13,061 nucleotides of DNA, taken from positions 1-13,061 of the forward strand of contig JAKALG010000014.1 of assembly GCA_021813235.1 (NCBI GenBank). The letters run 5' to 3'. The notes under the pieces were generated by a model that searched no databases, was not told where the DNA came from, and worked only from the letters and a program-made list of their open reading frames with translations. The stretch is from a bacterium. Lineage in GTDB: Bacteria > Patescibacteria > Paceibacteria > UBA9973. Each line of letters opens with the position of its first letter. Within the stretch, counting starts at the first letter, position 1. The translations under genes were made by a program, and so were the position numbers. Shown here in pieces: positions 1 to 7,383 of the stretch.

Positions 1-1
1 T

Positions 2-970
2 CTACCACATGCACAAGGTTGTAGCTTAGGTAAACGCACTATTGCTGCTCACACTTATGCACTAGAAAAACTTGGAGTAAAAATAAAAACTACTACCAGC
101 AATTATGAGATAAAAGCACCAAAATTAAAAACTTCCGAAATAGTAATGTATGAATCTGGAGACACGGCTTGTGAAAATATTTTGACTGCTTCCGCTTTAA
201 TAGAAGGAAAAACAATTATTTCTTTTGCCAGCGCAAACTACATGGTGCAAGAAGTATGTTTCTTTCTTGAGGCTCTTGGAGTAAAAATAGATGGCATCGG
301 CACTTCCACTTTGACTGTGCACGGAATAAAAGAAATAAATAAAGATATTGAATATTGGAATAGTGAAGACCCTATAGAATCCATGATGTTCATTTCTGCA
401 TGTATTGTAACAGATTCTAGACTCACCATCACCCGCTCGCCTATTGATTTCCTTTCACTAGAGCTCGAAAAATTAAAAAGAATGGGACTCAAATTTAAAA
501 TATTAAAAAAATATTTTTCATACAACGGGCGTACAAAGCTTGCTGATATTGAAATATTACCAAGCAAATTAAAAGCTTTAGCTGACAAAATTCATTCCAA
601 TCCATATCCTGGAATCAATATAGACAATCTTCCTTTCTTTGTCCCAATAGCTATCCGTGCTAAAGGCCAGACGATGATTCATGACTGGGTTTATGAAAAT
701 CGCGCTATTTATTTCACTGAATTAAATCGTCTCGGGGCAAATATCACTCTCGCCGACCCACATAGAGTTTATATAAATGGTGGGACAAAATTGAGAGCTG
801 CGCAAGTCGTTTGCCCTCCAGCACTTCGCCCTTCTATGGTCATACTCATCTCCATGCTTGCAGCCGAAGGCACATCCATTCTCCGTAATGTCTATATGAT
901 AAATCGTGGTTATGAAGAAATAGCAAAACGCCTAAACTTCATCGGTGCTGATATAAAGATATTAAAGTAA
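2..970 (+). CDS. murA: UDP-N-acetylglucosamine 1-carboxyvinyltransferase MurA (5' end outside window)
   Basis: MurA transfers enolpyruvate from PEP to UDP-GlcNAc, the first committed cytoplasmic step of peptidoglycan synthesis. The frame is open from base 2, so the gene starts upstream; 322 codons are visible, about the last three quarters of a usual 420-residue enzyme. The first codons give LPHAQGCSLGKR, matching the family loop with catalytic Cys (C115 in E. coli) and the following Arg. Later come PYPGINIDNLPFF (the Asp of the TDMQAQF motif kept), HDWVYENR (family FENR), ALRPS (family DLRAS) and INRGYEE (family DRGYE). The fourth blade is divergent: family EPEIVD reads SANYMVQEV, followed by SEDPIESMMF. 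The stop overlaps the miaA start (TAATG), so the two are probably translationally coupled. MurA fits better than AroA because of the Cys loop. Confidence 0.93.
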   Translation, partial: LPHAQGCSLGKRTIAAHTYALEKLGVKIKTTTSNYEIKAPKLKTSEIVMYESGDTACENILTASALIEGKTIISFASANYMVQEVCFFLEALGVKIDGIGTSTLTVHGIKEINKDIEYWNSEDPIESMMFISACIVTDSRLTITRSPIDFLSLELEKLKRMGLKFKILKKYFSYNGRTKLADIEILPSKLKALADKIHSNPYPGINIDNLPFFVPIAIRAKGQTMIHDWVYENRAIYFTELNRLGANITLADPHRVYINGGTKLRAAQVVCPPALRPSMVILISMLAAEGTSILRNVYMINRGYEEIAKRLNFIGADIKILK

Positions 971-1848
971 TGAAAAAATCTAAGGTTATTGTAATACTAG
1001 GTCCGACGGCCACTGGAAAAAGCAATTTGGCTACGCGAATTGCTAAAATGATAAAAGGTGAAGTAATTTCAGCTGATTCTAGACAAGTTTATAAAGGACT
1101 AGATATCGGCACGGGGAAAATTACGAAAAAAGAAATGAAAGGTATCCCTCATCATTTGCTCGATGTTGCAAACCCAAAAAAGAAATTTACCGTCGCGGAA
1201 TATCAGAAAAAAACCATCTACGCTATAGCGGAGATTATAAAAAAAGGTAAAGTACCTATCATTTGCGGAGGCACAGGATTTTATATTGATGCAATTACCA
1301 AAGGTATCGTTTTCCCTGAAGTCGCGCCGAATTTGAAATTAAGAAAAATTTTAGAAAAAAAATCATCTATAGAACTTTTTAAAATGTTAACGAAATTGGA
1401 TAAAAGACGTGCGAAAGATATAAAAGATAAAAATGAAATAAATAATAAAGTACGATTGATAAGAGCCATAGAAATAGCAAAAGCTCTGGGCAAAGTCCCC
1501 AAATTACAAAGTGACACAAACTCTGCCATGGCAGAAAGTGTGTCACCATATAAGTTTATAAAAATTGGATTGTATTTGCCACCAGATGAATTAAAAAAGA
1601 AAATAGAAAAAAGGGTCAAAAAAATGTTTCAGGATGGATTATTGAATGAAATAAAAAAGCTCAAAAAATCAGGAATTTCAGAAAAAAGATTAAAAGAATT
1701 TGGTTTTGAATACGATTCCCCTACTTATGAAAAAGTGGTGATAGAAACGATAAAATACACCAAACGACAAATGACTTGGTTTAAGCGCGATAAAGAAATC
1801 AAATGGATTGATATATCAAAAAAGATTAATTTAGAAAAACTGATCTAA
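970..1848 (+). CDS. miaA: tRNA dimethylallyltransferase MiaA
   Basis: MiaA adds a dimethylallyl group to N6 of A37 in tRNAs reading UNN codons. The 292-residue product has a P-loop GPTATGKS (residues 11-18), the substrate motif SADSRQVYKGLDIGTGK with the catalytic Asp, IPHHLLDV, the CGGTGFYIDA segment and the Arg-rich RLIRAIEIA helix. Length is normal for bacteria (about 300). The start is fixed by the 1-nt overlap with the murA stop and by the P-loop distance. Residues around 181-193 (SDTNSAMAESVS) lie between the conserved core and the strand KFIKIGLYLPP and are encoded by a palindrome (1511-1546), which looks like inserted sequence. No Shine-Dalgarno is visible; re-initiation after murA is likely. 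Confidence 0.95.
   Translation: MKKSKVIVILGPTATGKSNLATRIAKMIKGEVISADSRQVYKGLDIGTGKITKKEMKGIPHHLLDVANPKKKFTVAEYQKKTIYAIAEIIKKGKVPIICGGTGFYIDAITKGIVFPEVAPNLKLRKILEKKSSIELFKMLTKLDKRRAKDIKDKNEINNKVRLIRAIEIAKALGKVPKLQSDTNSAMAESVSPYKFIKIGLYLPPDELKKKIEKRVKKMFQDGLLNEIKKLKKSGISEKRLKEFGFEYDSPTYEKVVIETIKYTKRQMTWFKRDKEIKWIDISKKINLEKLI
1511..1546. repeat. 36-nt palindrome inside miaA
   Basis: Perfect 8-bp outer arms (GTGACACA / TGTGTCAC) enclose a perfect 14-bp core (TCTGCCATGGCAGA); 15 of 18 base pairs match. It lies in frame in miaA and encodes about 12 low-conservation residues between two conserved blocks. It resembles Rickettsia-type palindromic elements in position and effect, but no second copy is in the window. 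Confidence 0.7.
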
Positions 1849-1850
1849 AG

Positions 1851-1879
1851 TTGCAATTTAAAGGATTTTATATTATTCT
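1851..1879 (+). promoter_or_regulatory. rpmG promoter, leaderless
   Basis: TTGCAA (1851-1856), a 17-nt spacer, then TATTCT (1874-1879). The -10 ends 6 nt before the rpmG ATG at 1886, so transcription should start at or next to the A of the start codon. It begins 3 nt after the miaA stop. The -35 has the same sequence as that proposed for the tRNA promoter at 2761. Confidence 0.5.
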
Positions 1880-1885
1880 ATATAT

Positions 1886-2044
1886 ATGTCACAAGAAAGA
1901 CTTATAAAACTTGCATGCGGGACTTGTAAGAGAATCAATTATTGGTCAAGTAAAAACAAGAAATTGGTAACCAAAAAAATTGAGCTTAATAAGTACTGTA
2001 AATGGTGCAAAAAACAAGTAAAACATAAAGAAATTAAGAAATAA
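1886..2044 (+). CDS. rpmG: 50S ribosomal protein L33
   Basis: A 52-residue lysine-rich protein of the large ribosomal subunit. The sequence LIKLACGTCKRINYWSSKNK followed by KIELNKYCKWCKK matches the L33 pattern: a short strand, CxxC, the NY..SKNK turn, a conserved L-K-KYC and a second CxxC. Four cysteines (residues 11, 14, 38, 41) make it the zinc-binding form. Length is typical (49-55). It has its own promoter just upstream and a strong terminator 12 nt after the stop, so it is probably a single-gene unit. The ATG at 1886 has no Shine-Dalgarno and fits leaderless initiation. Confidence 0.93.
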   Translation: MSQERLIKLACGTCKRINYWSSKNKKLVTKKIELNKYCKWCKKQVKHKEIKK

Positions 2045-2055
2045 ATAAAGTCGTT

Positions 2056-2090
2056 AGAAAAATCCCCAACTGGGGATTTTTCTTTTTTTA
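2056..2090 (+). terminator. Rho-independent terminator after rpmG
   Basis: A 12-bp perfect stem (AGAAAAATCCCC, 2056-2067, pairing with GGGGATTTTTCT, 2072-2083) with loop AACT, followed by a run of T to 2089. It ends the rpmG transcript before the next gene's promoter. Confidence 0.92.
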
Positions 2091-2099
2091 TAGGTATAG

Positions 2100-2105
2100 T
2101 ATAAT
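2100..2105 (+). promoter_or_regulatory. Possible -10 box for the HTH gene
   Basis: TATAAT just after the terminator. No convincing -35 is seen. A start near 2112 would leave a 12-nt leader before the ATG at 2124 or 24 nt before the ATG at 2136. A second candidate, TATAAC at 2111-2116, would give a leaderless start at 2124. Confidence 0.4.
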
Positions 2106-2123
2106 AGTTATATAACATAATAT

Positions 2124-2792
2124 ATGGGTTCTATTATGAAAAAAGACTTACAAATTAGAGCTAAAAAGTTCAGAAAACAAGGATACTCAATAAAAGAATT
2201 AAAAGAAATATTAGGTGTGTCTAAAAGCACCATTTCTGTGTGGATAAAAAATGTGCATCTTTCAGAAAAAGCCCAGAGTCGTTTAAGAAATAATTATACA
2301 AAAGGACAACTAGCTTCTCAAAAAACAATTAAAGAAAAAACTGAGCAAAAAAACCTTGAAGCAGATAATTTTGCAATAAATAACTTAAAACGAATAGATT
2401 TTTCTTCTGAAATTAATTTATTATTATGTGCTGTGTTATATCAATGTGAAGGTAGTAAGAGTATAAAAGATGCTGTAACTTTTACAAACTCTGATCCTGA
2501 TTTAATTAAAACTTTTGTGTCTTTATTAAGAAATTCCTTTAATTTAGACGAAAAGAGGTTTAGGGTTTTAATGCATTTACATAAGTATCATAATGAAAAA
2601 ATTCAAAAAGATTTTTGGTCTAAAATAACAAAAATACCAAAAAAACAATTTAATAAAAGTTACTTAAAGCCGAGTAATGAAAAATACAAAAAAGAAGGAT
2701 ATCAAGGCTGTATACAGGTTCGTTATCGTGATGTTATTATAGGTAGAAAGCTTCAAGCGGTTGCAAAAATGTTCATGGAAAGGTATAAATAA
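2124..2792 (+). CDS. HTH protein with LAGLIDADG-like C-terminal region
   Basis: A 222-residue basic protein. Residues about 12-45 form a helix-turn-helix (FRKQGYSIKELKEILGVSKS then TISVWIKN), like transposase or resolvase recognition domains. A lysine-rich linker follows. From about residue 95 come LLLCAVLYQCEGSK, FTNSDPDLIKTFVSLLR, RVLMHLHKYHNEK, FWSKITKIPKKQF and GCIQVRYRD. The helix with an acidic residue before GS, then the TNSD strand, recall the LAGLIDADG homing-endonuclease fold in divergent form. I recall similar HTH-plus-this-domain proteins in CPR genomes but cannot name a characterised member. It sits between rpmG and tRNA-Trp with its own promoter, and the tRNA starts 6 nt after its stop. 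An ATG at 2136 is an equally possible start. DNA binding is likely; nuclease activity is a guess. Confidence 0.8.
   Translation: MGSIMKKDLQIRAKKFRKQGYSIKELKEILGVSKSTISVWIKNVHLSEKAQSRLRNNYTKGQLASQKTIKEKTEQKNLEADNFAINNLKRIDFSSEINLLLCAVLYQCEGSKSIKDAVTFTNSDPDLIKTFVSLLRNSFNLDEKRFRVLMHLHKYHNEKIQKDFWSKITKIPKKQFNKSYLKPSNEKYKKEGYQGCIQVRYRDVIIGRKLQAVAKMFMERYK
2761..2789 (+). promoter_or_regulatory. tRNA-Trp promoter inside the HTH gene's 3' end
   Basis: TTGCAA (2761-2766), a 17-nt spacer and TATAAA (2784-2789) overlap the last codons of the preceding gene. Predicted initiation near 2796 is about 3 nt before the mature tRNA 5' end. The upstream gene has no other exit signal, so the tRNA may also be reached by read-through. 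Confidence 0.5.
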
Positions 2793-2798
2793 GGTTAT

Positions 2799-2869
2799 GG
2801 GCGGTTAGTTAAGTGGTATAACTTCTCTCTCCAAAAGAGCGATCGGGGGTCCGATTCCCTCACCGCCCG
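2799..2869 (+). tRNA. trnW: tRNA-Trp (anticodon CCA)
   Basis: A full cloverleaf is seen. The acceptor GGGCGGT/ACCGCCC has 7 bp and discriminator G (usual for bacterial Trp). The D stem is GTTA/TAAC with loop AGTGGTA. The anticodon loop is CTCCAAA, so the anticodon is CCA (2831-2833). The variable loop is GATC. The T stem is GGGGG/CCCTC with one G-T pair. Oddities: the T loop reads TCCGATT, with C instead of U at position 55; the first anticodon-stem pair (27-43) is T-C; and 3' CCA is not encoded. UGG-reading Trp fits TGA being used as a stop here. Confidence 0.93.
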
Positions 2870-2899
2870 CACTTTCATAACTATAGTTAGTATAATGAA

Positions 2900-3454
2900 T
2901 CAACTTTTTTGTTCTTGTATACTTTTCTTTTTAAAATAAATTTCAATTAATTCTTTAAAAATTTTAAGGTTTTTTCTTCCCAAATACCATTTTTTACAAG
3001 AAGTATCTTCAACCCAAATTCTTTTTATATTTTCTTCTTTTACATCTTTCAAGAGATCATCTTTAAAATTAATTGGGAAAGAAAAAACTCCATAGGGTTC
3101 TAATTTTATGGGCAAACCCGAAACTACTATTGTATGATGAAGACCTTTTTCTGTTAATTTATTGAGATAACTAACTCTTTCTATCACTATATTACGCCGA
3201 CCTATATTTGTTATATTGATCAGCAATTGAGGTTTTATGATTTGATCAGTTTCAGATGCAATAGGTATAAAAACTCCAGATGGCTGGTTTTTAATGAGAT
3301 GAATTTGTCCTATTGAAATAGAAAACTTAATTTTTGTTTTATCTTTGATTAAATCTCTTATAATATTCCAAATAAGAGAAACGAAAGAAACAAAAAGAGC
3401 AAATATCGCTATCGCGTTTGTGAGTAAAAGTTTTTTTTCTTCAATTTCTATCAT
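2900..3454 (-). CDS. Small single-pass membrane protein of unknown function
   Basis: I do not recognise a family. The 184-residue product has a charged start (MIEIEEKK), one hydrophobic segment at residues about 10-30 (LLLTNAIAIFALFVSFVSLI), then a basic linker and a soluble part with alternating strands (KPQLLINITNIGRRNIVIER). The phrase 'ITN-GRRNIVI' is common in Ig-like or beta-sandwich regions of small membrane-anchored proteins. A Lys-rich tail closes it (residues 165-184). It is on the same strand as alr, 54 nt after the alr stop, but has its own extended -10 promoter immediately before the ATG. It faces the tRNA gene convergently with only 30 nt between them. Confidence 0.75.
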   Translation of the reverse strand: MIEIEEKKLLLTNAIAIFALFVSFVSLIWNIIRDLIKDKTKIKFSISIGQIHLIKNQPSGVFIPIASETDQIIKPQLLINITNIGRRNIVIERVSYLNKLTEKGLHHTIVVSGLPIKLEPYGVFSFPINFKDDLLKDVKEENIKRIWVEDTSCKKWYLGRKNLKIFKELIEIYFKKKSIQEQKS

Positions 3455-3460
3455 GAGTTA

Positions 3461-3469
3461 ATTATATCA
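3461..3469 (-). promoter_or_regulatory. Extended -10 promoter, leaderless, for the membrane-protein gene
   Basis: On the - strand the sequence TGATATAAT (TGn plus a perfect TATAAT) is followed by 6 nt (TAACTC) and then the ATG, placing the expected transcription start on the start codon itself. No clear -35, as usual with an extended -10. Confidence 0.6.
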
Positions 3470-3501
3470 CTCTATAAAATCAAGAAAAGAATGGATTCTA
3501 A

Positions 3502-3509
3502 CCCCCCCC
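3502..3509. repeat. C8/G8 homopolymer at the alr stop
   Basis: Eight consecutive C on the + strand. On the - strand the G run starts with the last base of the alr TAG stop. It can vary in length without changing the Alr protein. It is a likely site of read or assembly error. Confidence 0.8.
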
Positions 3510-4663
3510 TAAATCACTATCCTTGGTAATAGTGAACTTATTCGTGTAGTTATTTCATAATTTATAGTATCTATCTTTTCAGCTATTTCTTCAGCTGTAA
3601 TTTCTGCTTTGCCTTGATTCCCTATTATCACAACTTCGTCTTCTATTTTCACATTTTCTAAATGACTAACATCAGCAACAAACATATTCATAGCCACTCT
3701 GCCCAAAATTTTACATCTAGTTCCGTGTATTAAAACTTCTCCTTTATTAGAAAACCCTCTGTCAAAACCATCAGCATATCCTTGCGGGATGACGGCTATT
3801 TTAATCGGCTTGAAAGCAGTATATGAAAGACCATATCCGATAGTACTACCAGCAGGCAAATTTTTGACTTGAATAATGCACGTTTTCCAAGAAAGTACTG
3901 GCTTTAGTTTCATTTTATTTTTATACATATATTTAATATGTTCCGAAGGCCACATACCATACACGCCTATACCGAGACGAACAATAGAATTTATCCCCTC
4001 TTTCTTTTCATAAACAAGCAAACCTGAAGTAGCAGAAATATGAGTTTCAAATTTACCGTAGCCAAATTTTTGAGCAATTTTCTTTGCTTCTTCGTAATTT
4101 TTTATTTGTTTTTCTGCATGAGTAAAATTGTTGGTGTCTTCTATGTTGGCAAAGTGAGCATATACTCCAGTCAATTTTATATTTTTATGTTTTTTTAATT
4201 CAGTAAAAAATTTAGGCAACTCATTTATCAAAAATCCTTCTCTGCCTAAAAGTGCATCAATCGGCAAATGTATTTCTTGCACCATGTCAACACTCTTTGC
4301 GATAGCAGAAATTGTTGACATTTGTTCTATTGAAAAAACAGACAAAATACATTTAAGCTTTATTGCTTCTTTTAAATTTCTTTTATCCACATAACCCAAC
4401 AACAATACTTTCTTCTTGCTTATTTTTCTAAGCGCCCTTAATTCTTCTATACTATTCACCTGGAAATAATCTACATAAGGATTTAAAATTTCAGCCACTT
4501 CATTTTGCCCATGGCCATAAGCATTGCCTTTTATGGCTACAGATAATTTAGTTCCCTTTTTCGCTAGGTTTTTAAATTGTTTGATATTATGAATCAAATT
4601 TTTTTTAGATAATTCAATATAAGAAAGTGGTAAATTTTTCATAATTTTATTATTTGTAATCAT
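3509..4663 (-). CDS. alr: Alanine racemase
   Basis: PLP enzyme converting L-Ala to D-Ala for peptidoglycan. The 384-residue product shows the fold-type III barrel with the PLP lysine in VAIKGNAYGHG (K45), the VYAHFANIED region, THISATSG, RLGIGVYGMWP (family RPGI.LYG), STIGYGLSYTA with the second catalytic Tyr, IPQGYADGFDR, and YEITTRISSLLPR at the end. The family motif MDQ reads MNM (GRVAMNM), a mild deviation near the active site. The longest start overlaps ddl by 14 nt; the ATG at 4642 (MKNLPLSYIEL) lies 7 nt after the ddl stop and aligns as well, so the true start may be there. Co-transcribed with ddl: the two make and join the D-Ala-D-Ala substrate. Confidence 0.95.
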   Translation of the reverse strand: MITNNKIMKNLPLSYIELSKKNLIHNIKQFKNLAKKGTKLSVAIKGNAYGHGQNEVAEILNPYVDYFQVNSIEELRALRKISKKKVLLLGYVDKRNLKEAIKLKCILSVFSIEQMSTISAIAKSVDMVQEIHLPIDALLGREGFLINELPKFFTELKKHKNIKLTGVYAHFANIEDTNNFTHAEKQIKNYEEAKKIAQKFGYGKFETHISATSGLLVYEKKEGINSIVRLGIGVYGMWPSEHIKYMYKNKMKLKPVLSWKTCIIQVKNLPAGSTIGYGLSYTAFKPIKIAVIPQGYADGFDRGFSNKGEVLIHGTRCKILGRVAMNMFVADVSHLENVKIEDEVVIIGNQGKAEITAEEIAEKIDTINYEITTRISSLLPRIVI

Positions 4664-5618
4664 TTTTTAATTTCTGCTCTCTCTCGAATCTTTCAGTGGC
4701 TAAAACAACCAAAGTATCAAGAAGGCTGGATAATGGTATTCCACTTGCTTCCCATAATTTCGGATACATACTGATAGAGGTAAATCCTGGAATAGTATTT
4801 ATCTCATTTACAATCACTTTCCCATTTTTCTTAACGAAAAAATCTACTCGTCCCATACCTTCACAACAAAGTGTTTGGAACGCTTTAATAGCTGTACTTT
4901 GAACTTTTTTGACGATACTTTTTGAAAGTCTGGCTGGTATCAAAAGATCTGCTGCTTTATCATCAAGATATTTTGCTTTATAAGAGTAAAAATCATTTTT
5001 AGGAACAATTTCTCCGACGATAGAAGCCATTGGATTTTCATTACCCAATACAGAACATTCGACTTCTTGTCCATTTATATTTTCCTCAATTATAATTTTT
5101 GAATCATAAAGGAAGGCTTCTTTTATCGCTTTCGCCCATTCTTTTTCATTTTGAACTTTACTAATGCCAACAGAAGAACCCATATTTGCTGGTTTGATAA
5201 ATACTGGCAAGCCTAAAGTTTTTTTAACTTTTTCAAAAGAGATTTTTTCTCCCGCAGAAACTGTAATAAATTTTCCAATAGGTATTTTTGCTTCCTTCAA
5301 AATCCTTTTGGAAATATCTTTATCCATACAAACTGCCGAACCAAGAACTCCGGGTCCAACAAAAGGCAAATTCAAAACTTTTAACAATCCTTGGATGCTT
5401 CCGTCTTCGCCAAATGGTCCGTGCAAGACTGGAAAGACAATGTCCACTTTTTTAAGTTTATTTATATCAAATTTACCATCTTTGCCTATTTTAATTGGCA
5501 CTACTTGATATTTTTTCTTATCTAAACCACTAATCACATTTTTAGCGGAAACCAAAGAGACCTCATGCTCCGCTGATTTCCCTCCAAAAAGTATCCCTAT
5601 TTTTAACCTCTTTTTCAT
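4650..5618 (-). CDS. ddl: D-alanine--D-alanine ligase
   Basis: ATP-grasp ligase making the D-Ala-D-Ala dipeptide for MurF. The 322-residue protein has GGKSAEHEVSLVSA at the start (first D-Ala site, Glu), PVLHGPFGEDGSIQG, the ATP-binding KPANMGSSVGISKV, and the omega loop DFYSYKAKYLD, whose Tyr points to D-Ala rather than D-lactate specificity. MGRVDFFV then VNEINTIPGFTSISMYPKLW supplies the Mg ligands (E, N) and the second substrate loop. The length is normal. It is the first gene of a ddl-alr unit, with an extended -10 promoter 7 nt before the ATG and only 27 nt after the zinc-ribbon gene. Confidence 0.96.
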   Translation of the reverse strand: MKKRLKIGILFGGKSAEHEVSLVSAKNVISGLDKKKYQVVPIKIGKDGKFDINKLKKVDIVFPVLHGPFGEDGSIQGLLKVLNLPFVGPGVLGSAVCMDKDISKRILKEAKIPIGKFITVSAGEKISFEKVKKTLGLPVFIKPANMGSSVGISKVQNEKEWAKAIKEAFLYDSKIIIEENINGQEVECSVLGNENPMASIVGEIVPKNDFYSYKAKYLDDKAADLLIPARLSKSIVKKVQSTAIKAFQTLCCEGMGRVDFFVKKNGKVIVNEINTIPGFTSISMYPKLWEASGIPLSSLLDTLVVLATERFEREQKLKNDYK

Positions 5619-5625
5619 AGTATCG

Positions 5626-5634
5626 AGTATAACA
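5626..5634 (-). promoter_or_regulatory. Extended -10 promoter, leaderless, for ddl-alr
   Basis: On the - strand TGTTATACT (TGn plus TATACT) is followed by 7 nt (CGATACT) and the ddl ATG. This predicts transcription starting at the start codon. It occupies most of the 27-nt gap after the zinc-ribbon gene. Confidence 0.55.
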
Positions 5635-5645
5635 TTTTTATCTAT

Positions 5646-7376
5646 TTAATAAACCTCCTGCTGATAACAGTGTTCACAATAAACTTTTTCCAACCTAGAA
5701 GGATCATATGTTGTTTGAAAAGAATTCTTGCATCCTTCACTCATGCAAGTTCTTTCATATAGTTTCATAGAATTACGATATTTTAATCTTTGATAATGCC
5801 TGCAATTTGGACAATATCTAGGAAGTGGCAAGTTCTTTTTTTTATAAAATTGTAACTCATTTGGCATTATACGATAAGCATTAGAACATTGAAAATCTTG
5901 GCTCCCATTATTAGGACAACCTATAATTTCTTTTAAAACATCATCTGTAGTTTCTACTATATCATCAAGTAAATCTTTTGAATCTATTGTAATTTTATAA
6001 CTAGTTTTTTCTTTTTCTTTCCATTGATAACCTTTTTCTTGTGCTTCTTCTTTTTTTATTGGGAAAAAATCATGGGCATTAGTTTCGTTATATCCAAATG
6101 GAGACATATCATATGGCAAAGATTCACCATATTTAAAAATTCTCCCTTTTTTGTCAATATATGGCATATCGTCCATATGCTTTTTTATTTTTTCTATCAT
6201 TTCAAAATATTCTTTTTCAGAATATTGTTTATTAAAAATACAAAATTTAGCATTAGTCATACCAACACAACCAAAACAATTAGAACAATTTTTAAGGATT
6301 AGAGAATATTCACACTCACGACAGCCTTCAATAAGCAAAAAACAAAAAAAGTCTTTGTAAGTATTTATACTAGCTACTGCCGATTCATAAATCAATTCAG
6401 CGTTTCTCCCCACACCTAAAACGTCACAAGAATCTTTGACCGATTGAGTCACTCTCATACTATAGGCAATATTTTCTGAATCCCATACATCAAAACTTCT
6501 CTTAATATTTTTTGAATGTGTTATATAATCACCAGTTATATTTTGTGATGCGAAAATAAAAGCATGCCTATGGATAGCTTCTTTTACTAGCATTTCATCA
6601 AAAATTTCTTTAGTTTTTTGAAATCCAGAGTAAGTACTTATTCTAAGCTCTAAAAGAGCACTCTCATATTTTTCTTTGGTTAATTTTTTATTTTTAAACA
6701 CATATTGTTGGTTTCTTAAATTATAACTAAGTGTGCAATTTGAACAATTAACACAATCATAAATAAAATATGAATCAAAACAATTTCTAGATTTAACTGC
6801 ATAATGGGTATTATAATTCCCTTCGCAATCAACATTGTAAGAACTACCTTCTATTTTTTGCACAGCATAATTGTCTAAACTATTCTTCGTTTTTTCTGTA
6901 ACTTCTGAATACATAACATCTTCGCAATTAATCACAGAATATGCGAGATATACATTTTTATTATCAACAGAAAAGTTAGAATAGTCTGAATTTATTATAT
7001 TTCCTGTTTGATAAATATAAGAACGTGGAGCAATATCAAATAATTCTTTTAGTTGAACGAAAAAAGGTTTATTAAAATCATATTCCTTTCCAGAAGAAAA
7101 AGAATCAAATTTGTCTCCATTCCAACATTCCTTACAATAAACAGGAGCCCCTTTTTCATCTCCATACATTGAAATAAGTACTTTATTGCATAGTCCACAA
7201 TTTCTTTTATATAGAGATCTAACATTCCTCCACATCATCCTTCTTATTAACCTGCACTCCGGACAAAAAGTAGGAGCAGGAACTTTTATTTTTTCATAAA
7301 ATTTAAAATCTTCTGGCTTTATGATAAATTTACCTTTACAATTTTGACATATTCTACTTTCAGAAATATTATTCAT
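5646..7376 (-). CDS. Large zinc-ribbon protein with zinc modules at both ends
   Basis: A 576-residue protein of unknown function, of a type I associate with CPR genomes (from memory). N-terminal module: CQNC (10-13), PAPTFCPECR (38-41), RRMMWRN, then RNCGLC (60-63) and YCKEC (81-84). The C-terminal end repeats the plan: RIMPNELQFYKKKNLPLPRY, CPNCR, RLKYRNSMKLYERTC and YCEHC. Between them lies a long segment of short repeats rich in Asn, Cys, Ser and Tyr (for example NCFDSYFIYDCVNCSNC, ENIAYSMRV, GCRECEYSLILKNCSNCFGC), suggesting a stacked beta-solenoid with Cys ladders. No signal peptide or membrane segment is seen. The start is chosen because the module begins there; no Shine-Dalgarno is seen. 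RNA or DNA binding is a guess from the zinc ribbons. Confidence 0.9.
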   Translation of the reverse strand: MNNISESRICQNCKGKFIIKPEDFKFYEKIKVPAPTFCPECRLIRRMMWRNVRSLYKRNCGLCNKVLISMYGDEKGAPVYCKECWNGDKFDSFSSGKEYDFNKPFFVQLKELFDIAPRSYIYQTGNIINSDYSNFSVDNKNVYLAYSVINCEDVMYSEVTEKTKNSLDNYAVQKIEGSSYNVDCEGNYNTHYAVKSRNCFDSYFIYDCVNCSNCTLSYNLRNQQYVFKNKKLTKEKYESALLELRISTYSGFQKTKEIFDEMLVKEAIHRHAFIFASQNITGDYITHSKNIKRSFDVWDSENIAYSMRVTQSVKDSCDVLGVGRNAELIYESAVASINTYKDFFCFLLIEGCRECEYSLILKNCSNCFGCVGMTNAKFCIFNKQYSEKEYFEMIEKIKKHMDDMPYIDKKGRIFKYGESLPYDMSPFGYNETNAHDFFPIKKEEAQEKGYQWKEKEKTSYKITIDSKDLLDDIVETTDDVLKEIIGCPNNGSQDFQCSNAYRIMPNELQFYKKKNLPLPRYCPNCRHYQRLKYRNSMKLYERTCMSEGCKNSFQTTYDPSRLEKVYCEHCYQQEVY

Positions 7377-7383
7377 AACTTTT

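Noticed and set aside
2..970. AroA (EPSP synthase) instead of MurA
   Set aside because: The Cys-loop, VYENR and INRGYE motifs are MurA-type.
2879..2888. AACTATAGTT palindrome plus TATAAT between the tRNA and the convergent gene
   Set aside because: Too short and AT-rich to separate from chance; there is no downstream gene for a + strand promoter here.
3502..3509. G8 tract as a phase-variation switch for alr
   Set aside because: It starts at the last base of the stop codon, so length changes do not alter the protein; no downstream frame depends on it.
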